The notes below the pieces were generated by a model that was not told where the DNA came from, made no database searches, and saw only the letters and a program-made list of their open reading frames with translations. From NCBI RefSeq assembly GCF_905175375.1, contig NZ_CAJIMS010000001.1, positions 1,550,001-1,614,000 on the forward strand: a stretch of 64,000 bases of DNA, read 5' to 3'. Shown here piece by piece: positions 7,898 to 16,750 of this stretch. The stretch comes from Chryseobacterium aquaeductus. Its GTDB lineage: Bacteria; Bacteroidota; Bacteroidia; Flavobacteriales; Weeksellaceae. Numbering within the stretch: position 1 is the stretch's first letter; each line of letters starts with the position of its first letter. The position numbers and the translations under genes are program-made.

Positions 7898-10048
7898 TTA
7901 GAACTTGTAAGCGATTGTTCCTAAGAAGTTTGCTAATATTTGCGGGTTAGCGGTTGAGTATCCTGTCCAATAGTGCTCATTGGTAAAGTTGTCTACTTTA
8001 ACCCCAATTCTGAATTTCTTGGCATCGTAAAATGCATTGGCATTCAAAACGAAGTATTTTGGTAAAATGAAATCTCCTGTCACATTATTGTCACTGGCAT
8101 AATTTCCTCCAAACCCGAATCCAAGACCTTTTACTTTTCCATCAACAAATTGATAAGCCAGATTGAAATTTGCATTCCAGAAAGAACCCGCTGTTGTTGG
8201 TCTTAAATCTGTTGATTCATCCACTGTATCGTTGTAGGCTAAACCTCCGACCAATGAGAAACCTTTTACAAGATATGCATTAACTTCCAGCTCAAATCCT
8301 TTGCTGAGTGTAGAAGCAGCTTGTTGTTGTACCGATGCAAAATTTGGGGTAAATTCTCCTGTGTACAGTAATTGGTTTTTTACTTTGATATTGTAGTAAG
8401 AAACTGTTGCGTTGAATCTGTTTTTAAATAAACTCGCTTTGAAACCACCTTCAAACTGATTTCCTCTTTCAGGATCTGATAAAGTTGTATTTCCGGCTAC
8501 ATCAGAGGTGTAATATCCATTGGATTTGAAAGAATTTTGATAATTTCCGAAAACAGAAAATTTATCTTTCACGATTTCGTAAACAATTCCGGCTTTTGGC
8601 GAAAATGCAGATTGGTTGAATGCTTTCTCCGTGTTTGGTCCAGATATTCCGCCTAAATAATCATTATTTTCATAACGAAGTCCTGCCATAATATGCAGGT
8701 TTGCTATCGGACTAAATAAGTTGGAAATATATCCTGAATAAGTATTCAGATCTCTCAAATAATCCCAAGTTGAAAAATTTGCTGAATTCGCATAAAGTGC
8801 AGACAAAGCACTAGCATTCATTCCTGAATAATCTGCGCCTGAAGCTGCTACCGTATCAAAATTAGAATTCAAATACTTGTAGCGCAATCTCTCCGTAGTT
8901 CTCATGTAATCAAAACCAGCAACCGTTTTGTTTTTCATTCCATTTGAGAAATCATAATTAAAGTTGAAGTTTTGTTGAATTTGGAACCATGATTTTTTGC
9001 TGTCGTTTGTAGATTGGTCTGCTCTTGCAACGTTATAAGAAGAAGATGCAACATCATAAGCAACAGAAAAATACGGATTGTAGCCGTCAGAATAAGAATC
9101 GGAATTATTAATATAAGTATTTGAGGTGATATTATCGGTGATTTTCCATTTCGCATTTCCGAAAATATTGGAATTTCTTGCTGTCATGTACAAATCTTTT
9201 CCGGTGTAAGATTCTTTATAATCTAAACCTGCGACTTTTTCCAAATCTTTCATGTTATCAATCCCGTTCAGCGTTTTTGGCGAAAGATAGAAGAAATAAG
9301 GATTTGCCGTTACTCGATTTCGGAATAATTCATAATCAACATTCAGCTGAACTTTGTTGGAAACATTCCATGTCAAACTTGGAGCGAACGTTGTGTATTG
9401 ATTTCCTGCATTTGATTTAGTGAAATTTCCTTCATTTGTGTAAGCTGTATTTACTCGAAAAAACAAGTCTTTTGTAATCGGAGCATTAATATCTGCAGTT
9501 GCTCTGTAAGTATTGTAACTTCCAGCAGAAGCTGAGACTGCACCAAAGAAATCTTGCTGAGGTTTTTTAGTCACTCTATTAATAAGACCACCATAAGATG
9601 CTACAGTACTTCCGTATAATGTTCCTACAGGACCTTTCAAAAATTCTAGCGTTTCTACATTTATTGCATCAATTGTAGAAGTAACGGGAGCAACCATACC
9701 ATTTCTTGTAGAAGCTTGAGAAGGGAAACCTCTCAAAACAAAAAATGAACCACCGTCTCCGGCTCTTCCTGTTGGATTCCACATTTTCTGCAAACCGGTT
9801 ACATTTCTATAAGCATCATCCACAGTGAAAATATTCTGATTTTCCAAAATTCCTCTGTCGATAGAGGAATAGACTTGTGGGTTTTCGATAAAGCTTATGG
9901 GCATTTTGTTGGAAGATTCGGTATCTAGTTTTTTCACCATCTTATTGATGATGACTTCTTCTATACTTTTTGAATTAACAGTATCTTTTTCCTGAGCAAA
10001 CGATAACACAGAACCTAAAACCGATGCGCAAACCAATAGCTTTTTCAT
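7898..10048 (-). CDS. TonB-dependent siderophore receptor
   Basis: 716-residue outer-membrane receptor for an iron-siderophore. It has a cleavable signal peptide (MKKLLVCASVLGSVLSFAQ), then a short region with EEVIINKMVKK resembling a TonB box, a plug domain (residues about 50-165, with NVTGLQKMW, GGSFFVLRGFPSQ, ETLEFLKGPVGTLYG and GGLINRVTKKP), and a 22-strand barrel whose last strand ends with FLGTIAYKF, aromatic C-terminal as required for Bam-mediated assembly. GTLYG...GGLINRVTKKP is typical of the siderophore subclass. I chose the ATG at 10048; an in-frame TTG at 10067-10069 lies inside the TATATTTG promoter box. A perfect Fur-like palindrome precedes it. Confidence 0.92.
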   Translation of the reverse strand: MKKLLVCASVLGSVLSFAQEKDTVNSKSIEEVIINKMVKKLDTESSNKMPISFIENPQVYSSIDRGILENQNIFTVDDAYRNVTGLQKMWNPTGRAGDGGSFFVLRGFPSQASTRNGMVAPVTSTIDAINVETLEFLKGPVGTLYGSTVASYGGLINRVTKKPQQDFFGAVSASAGSYNTYRATADINAPITKDLFFRVNTAYTNEGNFTKSNAGNQYTTFAPSLTWNVSNKVQLNVDYELFRNRVTANPYFFYLSPKTLNGIDNMKDLEKVAGLDYKESYTGKDLYMTARNSNIFGNAKWKITDNITSNTYINNSDSYSDGYNPYFSVAYDVASSSYNVARADQSTNDSKKSWFQIQQNFNFNYDFSNGMKNKTVAGFDYMRTTERLRYKYLNSNFDTVAASGADYSGMNASALSALYANSANFSTWDYLRDLNTYSGYISNLFSPIANLHIMAGLRYENNDYLGGISGPNTEKAFNQSAFSPKAGIVYEIVKDKFSVFGNYQNSFKSNGYYTSDVAGNTTLSDPERGNQFEGGFKASLFKNRFNATVSYYNIKVKNQLLYTGEFTPNFASVQQQAASTLSKGFELEVNAYLVKGFSLVGGLAYNDTVDESTDLRPTTAGSFWNANFNLAYQFVDGKVKGLGFGFGGNYASDNNVTGDFILPKYFVLNANAFYDAKKFRIGVKVDNFTNEHYWTGYSTANPQILANFLGTIAYKF

Positions 10049-10066
10049 GAAAGATTTATTTTTTTG

Positions 10067-10074
10067 CAAATATA
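10067..10074 (-). promoter_or_regulatory. -7 promoter box of the siderophore receptor
   Basis: The minus strand reads TATATTTG, 18 bases before the chosen ATG. The Fur-like palindrome at 10085-10103 covers the region where the -33 element would lie. Confidence 0.5.
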
Positions 10075-10084
10075 TTGTTTTTAA

Positions 10085-10103
10085 TTATTCTAAATTAGAA
10101 TAA
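10085..10103. promoter_or_regulatory. Perfect 19-bp Fur-box-like palindrome
   Basis: TTATTCTAA-A-TTAGAATAA is a perfect 9-1-9 inverted repeat, the geometry of a Fur operator. It sits 10 bases upstream of the -7 box of the siderophore receptor gene, where a bound repressor would block RNA polymerase. That iron-loaded Fur binds it is an inference from size, symmetry and the gene served. Confidence 0.6.
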
Positions 10104-10140
10104 ATTGTAATTTTTATCAGACTTTTATGATTTATTCCAA

Positions 10141-10174
10141 ATAAAAAGTCCTGCTGAGGTTTTCAACAGGACTT
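10141..10174 (-). terminator. secA terminator
   Basis: 12-bp stem with one mismatch (arms 10146-10157 and 10163-10174) followed on the minus strand by UUUUUAUUU. It lies 21 bases beyond the secA stop codon. Confidence 0.8.
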
Positions 10175-10194
10175 GATTTTATATGAAATATTTT

Positions 10195-13100
10195 CTATGC
10201 AGGAATTTCTCCTCTGTACAAGAATGAAATGATTTCTTTATTCATTTTGTCAACCATTTCGCTGAACAAGTGGAAAGATTCTTGTTTGTAAATTACCAAA
10301 GGATCTTTTTGCTCGTATACGGCTCCCTGAGAAGATTTTCTCAAATCATCCATTTCACGAAGGTGGAGTTTCCAGTTTTCATCGATGATTGATAAAGTGA
10401 TATTCTTTTCAAAATCATTAATTAAACTATCACAGTTCGTATCGTGAGCTTCTTTCAAATCTGTAACGATTGTTAAAGTTTTCACTCCGTCTGTGAAAGG
10501 AACTTGGATCATTTTAAACATTGAACCTTGATTCTGATAAACATTCTCAATAATCGGGAATGATTTATCTTTCAGAAGATTCAGCTTCATATCATAATCT
10601 GCCTGAGCTGCTTTGAAAAGAAGATCCGTCAGTTCAGGAATTTGTTTAGATTTAAAATCATTTTCAGAAACCGGAGATTCCATGGTGAAATTTTTAATCA
10701 CTTCAAATTCAAAATCTTTAAAATTTCCGGTTGCTTTACCTTTTGCTACGATAGAATTTGAAACATCAAAAATCATGTTGGTAATATCATACTTCAAGTG
10801 ATCTCCGAACAATGCATTCTTTCTTCTCTTGTAGATTACATCACGCTGCTTATTCATCACATCATCGTACTCAAGAAGTCTCTTTCTTGTTCCGAAGTTG
10901 TTTTCTTCCACTTTTTTCTGAGCTCTTTCGATAGATTTAGAAATCATAGAATGCTGAATCACTTCACCATCTTTATGACCCATTCTGTCCATCATTTTAG
11001 CAATTCTTTCAGAACCGAATAGACGCATCAAGTTGTCTTCCAAAGAAACATAAAACTGAGAACTTCCTGGATCTCCCTGACGTCCTGCTCTACCTCTCAA
11101 CTGTCTGTCAACACGTCTTGAATCGTGTCTTTCTGTTCCGATGATCGCTAAACCGCCAGATTCTTTAACTTCTTTGGAAAGCTTAATATCGGTACCACGA
11201 CCCGCCATGTTGGTTGCAATGGTTACAACTCCCGGCTGACCTGCTCCGGCAACGATTTCTGCTTCTTTTTTGTGAAGCTTAGCATTCAACACCTGGTGCT
11301 GAATTTTTCTTAATTGAAGTGCTTTTGAAAGCAATTGTGAAATCTCAACTGAAGTTGTACCCACCAATACCGGTCTTCCGGCTGATGTTAAGTTTTCAAT
11401 TTCTTCAATTACTGCATTATATTTTTCTCTGTTGGTCTTGAAAACCAAATCTTGTCTGTCATGTCTTTGAATGGGACGATTGGTAGGAATGACCACAACG
11501 TCTAATTTGTAAATCTGCCAAAGTTCTCCCGCTTCAGTTTCTGCTGTACCCGTCATTCCCGCAAGTTTATTGTACATACGGAAGTAATTCTGAAGAGTCA
11601 CCGTTGCAAAAGTCTGAGTTGCAGCTTCGATTTTTACACTTTCTTTCGCTTCAATCGCCTGGTGAAGACCGTCTGAATAACGTCTTCCTTCCATGATACG
11701 ACCAGTTTGCTCGTCAACGATTTTTACTTCGCCGTCAATTACAACATATTCATCATCTTTTTCAAACAATGTATAGGCTTTCAGCAATTGGCTCATGGTG
11801 TGAACTCGCTCAGATTTTTCAGCAAATTCGGAGAATAGTTTTTCTTTAGCTTCAAATTCTTCTTCTTTAGATAAATTTTTAGCTTCCACTTCAGCGATTT
11901 CAGTTCCGATGTCCGGAAGAACGAAGAAATTGTTGTCTTCATTTCCCTGAGACATATATTCAACACCTTTATCCGTCAAATCAACCTGGTTGTTTTTCTC
12001 TTCAATAACGAAGTATAAATCTTTATCCACTGTTGGCATCTCACGGTTGTTGTCTGCCATGTATTGAGCTTCAGTTTTTTGAAGCAATGCTCGGTTTCCG
12101 CTTTCAGATAAAAACTTGATTAACTGTCTGTTTTTTGGTAAACCTCTGTAGGCCTGAAGCAATTTAAATCCACCTTCTTTATTTTTTCCGGCAGCAATTA
12201 ATTTTTTAGCTTCATTAAAAATGGCAGAAACAGTTTTCTTCTGAACTTCAACAATTCTGTCAATAGAAGGTTTCAGAACGTCAAATTCCTGTCTGTCTCC
12301 CTGTGGAACCGGACCCGAAATAATCAAAGGTGTTCTTGCGTCATCAACTAGTACAGAGTCAACCTCATCCACAATGGCAAAGTTTAATTCTCTTTGTACC
12401 AATTCTGAAGGTGAGGCCACCATGTTATCTCTCAGGTAATCGAAGCCAAATTCGTTGTTGGTTCCGTAAGTGATATCTGAATTGTATGCTTTTCTTCTTC
12501 CGTCTGAGTTCGGTTGGTGATTATCAATACAGTCGATAGACATTCCGTGGAATTGGTACAATGGTCCCATCCAAGCTGAGTCACGTTTCGCCAAATAATC
12601 ATTCACGGTTACAACGTGTACACCTCTTTCAGGAAGTGCATTTAAGTAAATTGGAAGTGTTCCTACCAAAGTTTTACCTTCACCAGTTGCCATTTCGGCA
12701 ATTTTACCGCTGTGAAGAATCACGCCACCAATAAACTGCGTATCGTAATGCACCATATCCCACAAAATAGGAGTTCCGGCTGCATTCCATGAGTTTTTCC
12801 AGACTGCTTCATTACCTTGGATTTCAACGAAATCTTTAGTTGCAGCAAGTTCTCTGTCCCAGTCTGTCGCCGTCACACGGATTTCTCCGTTTTGAGCCCA
12901 TCTTCTGGAAGTTTCTTTAATCAACGCAAAAGCTTCAGGAAGAACCTGTAAAAGAACTTTTTCTTCAATCTCGTAAGATTCTTTTTTCAAAGTTTCTATT
13001 TTGGAGAAAAGAGCTTCTTTTTCATCAACATTTTTTGAGTTTTTGATCTGCTCTTTGATTTGTTCTATCTGAGTTGTAATATTACTTGTCGCTTCTTTAA

Positions 13101-13266
13101 TTTTAGATTTAAATTCAGCGGTTTTCTCTCTCAGGCCGTCATCAGATAATTCTCCGATACTAGGCTCAACAGATTTAATTTTTGATACAACTTTTTTTAC
13201 TTCTTTAAGGTCCTGCGCTTTTTTGTCTCCCAAAAACCCTTTAAGAACTTTATTTAAAAAACTCAT
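10195..13266 (-). CDS. secA: Preprotein translocase ATPase SecA
   Basis: SecA drives preproteins through the SecYEG channel by ATP hydrolysis. The product is 1023 residues, longer than the E. coli protein as is usual in Bacteroidota because of insertions. Visible motifs include Walker [31 protein letters not shown], the DEAD-like [73 protein letters not shown] and the helical scaffold segment. The usual C-terminal zinc-binding Cys tail is absent; the protein ends GEIPA. I start at ATG 13264-13266 ([13 protein letters not shown], the family start) rather than 35 codons upstream. The DUF2795 gene is upstream in the same direction. Confidence 0.97.
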   Translation of the reverse strand: MSFLNKVLKGFLGDKKAQDLKEVKKVVSKIKSVEPSIGELSDDGLREKTAEFKSKIKEATSNITTQIEQIKEQIKNSKNVDEKEALFSKIETLKKESYEIEEKVLLQVLPEAFALIKETSRRWAQNGEIRVTATDWDRELAATKDFVEIQGNEAVWKNSWNAAGTPILWDMVHYDTQFIGGVILHSGKIAEMATGEGKTLVGTLPIYLNALPERGVHVVTVNDYLAKRDSAWMGPLYQFHGMSIDCIDNHQPNSDGRRKAYNSDITYGTNNEFGFDYLRDNMVASPSELVQRELNFAIVDEVDSVLVDDARTPLIISGPVPQGDRQEFDVLKPSIDRIVEVQKKTVSAIFNEAKKLIAAGKNKEGGFKLLQAYRGLPKNRQLIKFLSESGNRALLQKTEAQYMADNNREMPTVDKDLYFVIEEKNNQVDLTDKGVEYMSQGNEDNNFFVLPDIGTEIAEVEAKNLSKEEEFEAKEKLFSEFAEKSERVHTMSQLLKAYTLFEKDDEYVVIDGEVKIVDEQTGRIMEGRRYSDGLHQAIEAKESVKIEAATQTFATVTLQNYFRMYNKLAGMTGTAETEAGELWQIYKLDVVVIPTNRPIQRHDRQDLVFKTNREKYNAVIEEIENLTSAGRPVLVGTTSVEISQLLSKALQLRKIQHQVLNAKLHKKEAEIVAGAGQPGVVTIATNMAGRGTDIKLSKEVKESGGLAIIGTERHDSRRVDRQLRGRAGRQGDPGSSQFYVSLEDNLMRLFGSERIAKMMDRMGHKDGEVIQHSMISKSIERAQKKVEENNFGTRKRLLEYDDVMNKQRDVIYKRRKNALFGDHLKYDITNMIFDVSNSIVAKGKATGNFKDFEFEVIKNFTMESPVSENDFKSKQIPELTDLLFKAAQADYDMKLNLLKDKSFPIIENVYQNQGSMFKMIQVPFTDGVKTLTIVTDLKEAHDTNCDSLINDFEKNITLSIIDENWKLHLREMDDLRKSSQGAVYEQKDPLVIYKQESFHLFSEMVDKMNKEIISFLYRGEIPA

Positions 13267-13380
13267 AGAATTTGATTTAAGCTCAAAACTTTTGGTTTCA
13301 AGCATATTAAAATTACACCTTTTGATGTATGTTATTATTGAAAAAGCTTTAAGCGTGTTGCTTAAAGCCAAATGCTTTTT

Positions 13381-13602
13381 CTAGTATTCGTCTTCGTTCC
13401 AAAGATAATCTTCGTCCGTAGGGTAATCTGCCCAGATTTCGTCAATAGCGTCGTAAACTTCTCCTTCATCTTCGATTGCCTGAAGATTTTCTACTACTTC
13501 CATTGGTGCACCAGTTCTGATTGCGTAGTCGATAAGTTCTGCTTTTGTCATCGGCCAAGGCGCGTCGCTTAGGTATGAAGCTAATTCTAATGTCCAGTAC
13601 AT
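13381..13602 (-). CDS. DUF2795-family small acidic protein
   Basis: 73-residue very acidic protein: MYWTLELASYLSDAPWPMTKAELIDYAIRTGAP followed by a long Asp/Glu-rich tail ending WNEDEY. The LASYLSDAPWPMTKAELIDYA segment matches DUF2795, a small helical family of unknown function found next to secA or in housekeeping regions of many Bacteroidota. It has its own short-leader promoter (TACTTTTG at 13619-13626) and is followed by secA, about 115 bases on, which may be cotranscribed. Confidence 0.85.
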   Translation of the reverse strand: MYWTLELASYLSDAPWPMTKAELIDYAIRTGAPMEVVENLQAIEDEGEVYDAIDEIWADYPTDEDYLWNEDEY

Positions 13603-13618
13603 AATTTATTATTTTTTG

Positions 13619-13626
13619 CAAAAGTA
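13619..13626 (-). promoter_or_regulatory. -7 box of the DUF2795 gene
   Basis: The minus strand reads TACTTTTG, 16 bases before the ATG, matching TAnnTTTG. Confidence 0.5.
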
Positions 13627-13698
13627 TAAAAATAGGTTATATTATAAACTTTTTTTATGACTTGATTTTCAATTCTTTTATAAAATTTAATCTATTGT

Positions 13699-13734
13699 CT
13701 GCTGCTATCACGATACAGAGAGTGATAGCAACAG
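13699..13734. repeat. Inverted repeat downstream of the epimerase gene
   Basis: 13-bp arms (13699-13711 and 13722-13734, one mismatch, TGCTATCAC core) enclose a 10-base loop, 8 bases past the epimerase stop. No U run follows on the minus strand, so it may stabilise the mRNA 3' end or be a small dispersed element rather than a classical terminator. Confidence 0.5.
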
Positions 13735-13741
13735 ATTGATG

Positions 13742-14764
13742 TCATTTTCTCAAAAACCATTCCATAAATTTTTTTGTGCCATTTTGGAAGTTTGTAGTTG
13801 GTTTGTAACCTATTAAATTCCTTGCTTTGGTAATATCTGCGTTGGTTTTTTCCACATCTCCCTGTTGCATTGGCAGTATTTTTTTTGTGGCAGTTTTATT
13901 AAGATTCTTCTCAATACCAGACAACATTTCTGTCAGGGTGATTACTTCGCTTTCACCCAGATTTATAATTTCGTATACCCTAGAATTGTTTTCTAAATAC
14001 TGAATAGCTTTCATCACACCATCTATAATGTCTTCGATGTATGTATAATCTCTTGCGGTGTTTCCGCTACCATAGAAAGGGATTTCTTTATCTTCTGAAA
14101 TGAGTTTTGTGAATTTATGTATTGCCAGATCAGGTCTTTGTCTTGGTCCGTATACTGTAAAAAATCTAAGCTGAATCATGTCTATACTGTATAAACTATG
14201 ATAGACATGACCCAAAATTTCACCACATCTTTTTGTCGCTGCGTAAGGCGAAATAGGTTGGTCTACATGATCTGTTTCTGAAAAAGGAATTTTTTCATTG
14301 TTGCCATAAACGCTTGACGACGAGGCGCAGACAAATTTTTTAATTCCAAATTGATTACACAATTCCCAAAGATTCATCGTTCCGCGTACATTGACTTCTT
14401 CATACTCCAGAGGTCTTTCAATGGATGGTCTTACTCCGGCAAGTGCTGCTAAATGAATAATTAAATCTATCTGATGATTTTCAAATATTTTTTCTAAACC
14501 ATTTTTATCACGAATATCCTGATAGTATAAGATATAACGTTCTGATTTGGAGATAGAAATTAATTTTTCAATATCATTTTCTTTGTCGGAAAATTCAAAA
14601 TCAATATTTTTTTCAAGAGAATCTAAAGTATTTTTAATTTTTACTTGATAATCATAAAAATCATCAAAATTGTCAATGTTTATGACAGAATGTCCGTGTT
14701 TCAGTAATTTTTCTACCAAATGAGAACCAATAAATCCGCTTCCTCCCGTAACGAGATAGATCAT
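13742..14764 (-). CDS. NAD-dependent sugar-nucleotide epimerase/dehydratase (UDP-glucuronate 4-epimerase-like)
   Basis: 340-residue short-chain extended dehydrogenase. The NAD-binding Rossmann motif TGGSGFIGSHLVE opens the protein; DLIIHLAALAGVRPSIERP, the catalytic Ser region CASSSSVYGN and the Y-x3-K pair in SPYAATKRCGE follow, and the substrate loop FFTVYGPRQRPDLAIHKF is that of UDP-glucuronate/UDP-galactose epimerases. It is likely to supply a surface-polysaccharide sugar. Substrate assignment is by similarity only. It is isolated from other polysaccharide genes here and is divergent from the DUF389 gene. Confidence 0.85.
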   Translation of the reverse strand: MIYLVTGGSGFIGSHLVEKLLKHGHSVINIDNFDDFYDYQVKIKNTLDSLEKNIDFEFSDKENDIEKLISISKSERYILYYQDIRDKNGLEKIFENHQIDLIIHLAALAGVRPSIERPLEYEEVNVRGTMNLWELCNQFGIKKFVCASSSSVYGNNEKIPFSETDHVDQPISPYAATKRCGEILGHVYHSLYSIDMIQLRFFTVYGPRQRPDLAIHKFTKLISEDKEIPFYGSGNTARDYTYIEDIIDGVMKAIQYLENNSRVYEIINLGESEVITLTEMLSGIEKNLNKTATKKILPMQQGDVEKTNADITKARNLIGYKPTTNFQNGTKKFMEWFLRK

Positions 14765-14817
14765 GTGTATTTTTTTTAGATCACAAATTTATTAATAATA
14801 GTTGAAAGCTGTTTTCT

Positions 14818-14825
14818 TACTTTTG
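14818..14825 (+). promoter_or_regulatory. -7 box of the DUF389 gene
   Basis: TACTTTTG, matching TAnnTTTG, ends 18 bases before the ATG at 14844. A clear TTG at the proper distance is not seen. Confidence 0.4.
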
Positions 14826-14843
14826 TTTTTTTAAATTGTTTAG

Positions 14844-15893
14844 ATGATTAATTTTCAGAAACTTTTTGATTTACCTAAAGAAGAAGAGGAAGATTTTACC
14901 TTTAATGAGATTGAAGAAGGAATTTATTTTCGCGGTCACAATCTTTGGCTTTTGGTAATCTCTATGGGGATTGCGTGTATCGGTCTCAATATCAATAGTC
15001 CTGCAGCAGTAATTGGAGCCATGCTTATTTCTCCTTTGATGGGTCCTATTGTGGGTGCAGCATTCGGGCTATCAATTGGAAACAGACACCTTATTCGTTT
15101 AGGAATTATCAATTGGGCATTAATGATTGTAGTCGCACTCTGTTCTTCAACAATGTATTTTTTTGTTACACCTTTTCATTCTGCAACTGATCAGCTAGAA
15201 AGTTTTAAGACAGCGACTATTTTTGACTGCTTTTTAGCAATATTGGGAGGTTTTGCCTGGTTTTTAGGGATTGTAAGAAAAGAGGCTATAAAAGTTATTG
15301 CAGGTGTTGCGGTTTCTACTGCCTGTATTCCGCCTCTTTGTACTGCGGGTTTCGGAATTGCAAATGGCAATTGGGAATATTTTTGGGGCGGATTTTATTT
15401 TTACCTTATCAATTGTTTTTTTATCGGAGTTGGAACTTGGATACTCAGCATTATTCTGGGATACCAAAAATATTATATTCAGAAAAACAAAATCAAAAAC
15501 CATAAAACATCACTGTTTATCAGCTTAATCTCTGCGGTGATTCTTATTCCGAGTATTTTGCTCACCAAAAAGAAGTGGGATAAAGAGAAGCTTAAAGAAA
15601 GATCTGAAAGTTATATCAAAACAATAAAAGAAAATCACCCGGAGTTAGCGATTATCAATCATGAAGTTTATGAGAAAAAAGGCGAAGATTTTCTAAAGAT
15701 CACGTTGTTGAATGATAGCATGACCATCAGTAAAGAGAGATTAAATGATCATGACAGTCTTGTAAAAGATATTCATCTGATCTGGCAATATTCGCCGAAA
15801 CAACAAAATTCTGAATCACAAGAAATGAAAAATATGCAGGCTCAGATTATTGGATTAAAACAAGAAATAGAGCGAATAAAAATTAAAAGATAA
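14844..15893 (+). CDS. DUF389 domain membrane protein
   Basis: 349-residue inner-membrane protein of the DUF389 family (TIGR00271/TIGR00341-like), function not established. After an acidic N terminus (EEEEDFTFNEIEEGIYFRGHNLW) come about six membrane helices; the first pair carries the family signature NINSPAAVIGAMLISPLMGPIVGAAFG and the third segment AIKVIAGVAVSTACIPPLC. The last 110 residues are soluble and end in a short coiled coil (MQAQIIGLKQEIERIKIKR). It is transcribed divergently from the epimerase gene and starts a run of plus-strand genes. Confidence 0.85.
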   Translation: MINFQKLFDLPKEEEEDFTFNEIEEGIYFRGHNLWLLVISMGIACIGLNINSPAAVIGAMLISPLMGPIVGAAFGLSIGNRHLIRLGIINWALMIVVALCSSTMYFFVTPFHSATDQLESFKTATIFDCFLAILGGFAWFLGIVRKEAIKVIAGVAVSTACIPPLCTAGFGIANGNWEYFWGGFYFYLINCFFIGVGTWILSIILGYQKYYIQKNKIKNHKTSLFISLISAVILIPSILLTKKKWDKEKLKERSESYIKTIKENHPELAIINHEVYEKKGEDFLKITLLNDSMTISKERLNDHDSLVKDIHLIWQYSPKQQNSESQEMKNMQAQIIGLKQEIERIKIKR

Positions 15894-15937
15894 TAATAAC
15901 TGATCCTAAAATTTTATATTTACTAAAAAGTTTTCAA

Positions 15938-16735
15938 ATGCAATTTCAAGGGCAAATTTTAAAAATGACGAGTTACAATGATCAACCCATTCAGTATTAT
16001 CTGAACCTTTCGGGTGATCTCATCCACATGAATGAATTGCTGGGAAGAGAAATCAGCATAAAACATACTGGTTATCAATGTGTAAACTGCGCACTCGACA
16101 AAACCATCTACAGAATGGGTTTCTGCAAAAGCTGCTTTTTTGAAAGTCCGTATGCAAGTGACACCATCATTCGTCCGGAGCTTTCTACAGCACATTTAGG
16201 AATTGGTGAAAGAGATCTTGATGTAGAAAAGCAAATCCAATTGCAGCCACATACCGTATATCTTGCATATACAGGTGATGTAAAAGTAGGTGTAACGAGA
16301 AATTCACAGATTCCTACAAGATGGATCGATCAGGGTGCGACTTTTGCTCTACCGATTGCCAGAACCGAAAACCGCTATGAAGCGGGAATGATAGAAGTTG
16401 CTCTGAAAGAACATCTTGCCGACAAAACCAACTGGAGAAAAATGCTTCAGGATGACTTTGAAGATGAGGTAGATTTGGCGGATTTTCAGAAAAAAATAAA
16501 AGAATATTTCCCTGAAGATTTTCAAAAATTTTATTCTGAAGGAGAAAATATGTGGAAGTTTGATTATCCTTTCTCAAAACCTGAAAAAGTAACTTCATTT
16601 ACGCTTGATAAAAATCCTGAATTTACAGGAAAACTTGTAGGAATTAAAGGTCAGTATTTAGCTTTTGATGGAGGAAATTTTATGAATGTGAGAGGGCATG
16701 AAGGATATGTGATTGAGATGAAAATATTGAATTAA
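15938..16735 (+). CDS. DUF2797 family protein
   Basis: 265-residue soluble protein. It opens with MQFQGQILKMTSYNDQPIQYYL and carries a four-Cys zinc-ribbon-like cluster, CVNCALDKTIYRMGFCKSC (about residues 47-65), then YLAYTGDVKVGVTRNSQIPTRWIDQGA, which resembles the GIY-YIG-like core seen in DUF2797 proteins. The family's function is unknown. The gene lies 44 bases after DUF389 and 15 bases before the AsmA-like gene, so the three may be one transcript. Confidence 0.85.
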   Translation: MQFQGQILKMTSYNDQPIQYYLNLSGDLIHMNELLGREISIKHTGYQCVNCALDKTIYRMGFCKSCFFESPYASDTIIRPELSTAHLGIGERDLDVEKQIQLQPHTVYLAYTGDVKVGVTRNSQIPTRWIDQGATFALPIARTENRYEAGMIEVALKEHLADKTNWRKMLQDDFEDEVDLADFQKKIKEYFPEDFQKFYSEGENMWKFDYPFSKPEKVTSFTLDKNPEFTGKLVGIKGQYLAFDGGNFMNVRGHEGYVIEMKILN

Positions 16736-16750
16736 GAATTAAAAAAAACC

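Noticed and set aside
13267..13371. Upstream extension of secA by 35 codons
   Set aside because: The extra residues do not resemble SecA, while [13 protein letters not shown] is the family start and follows ATG 13264-13266.
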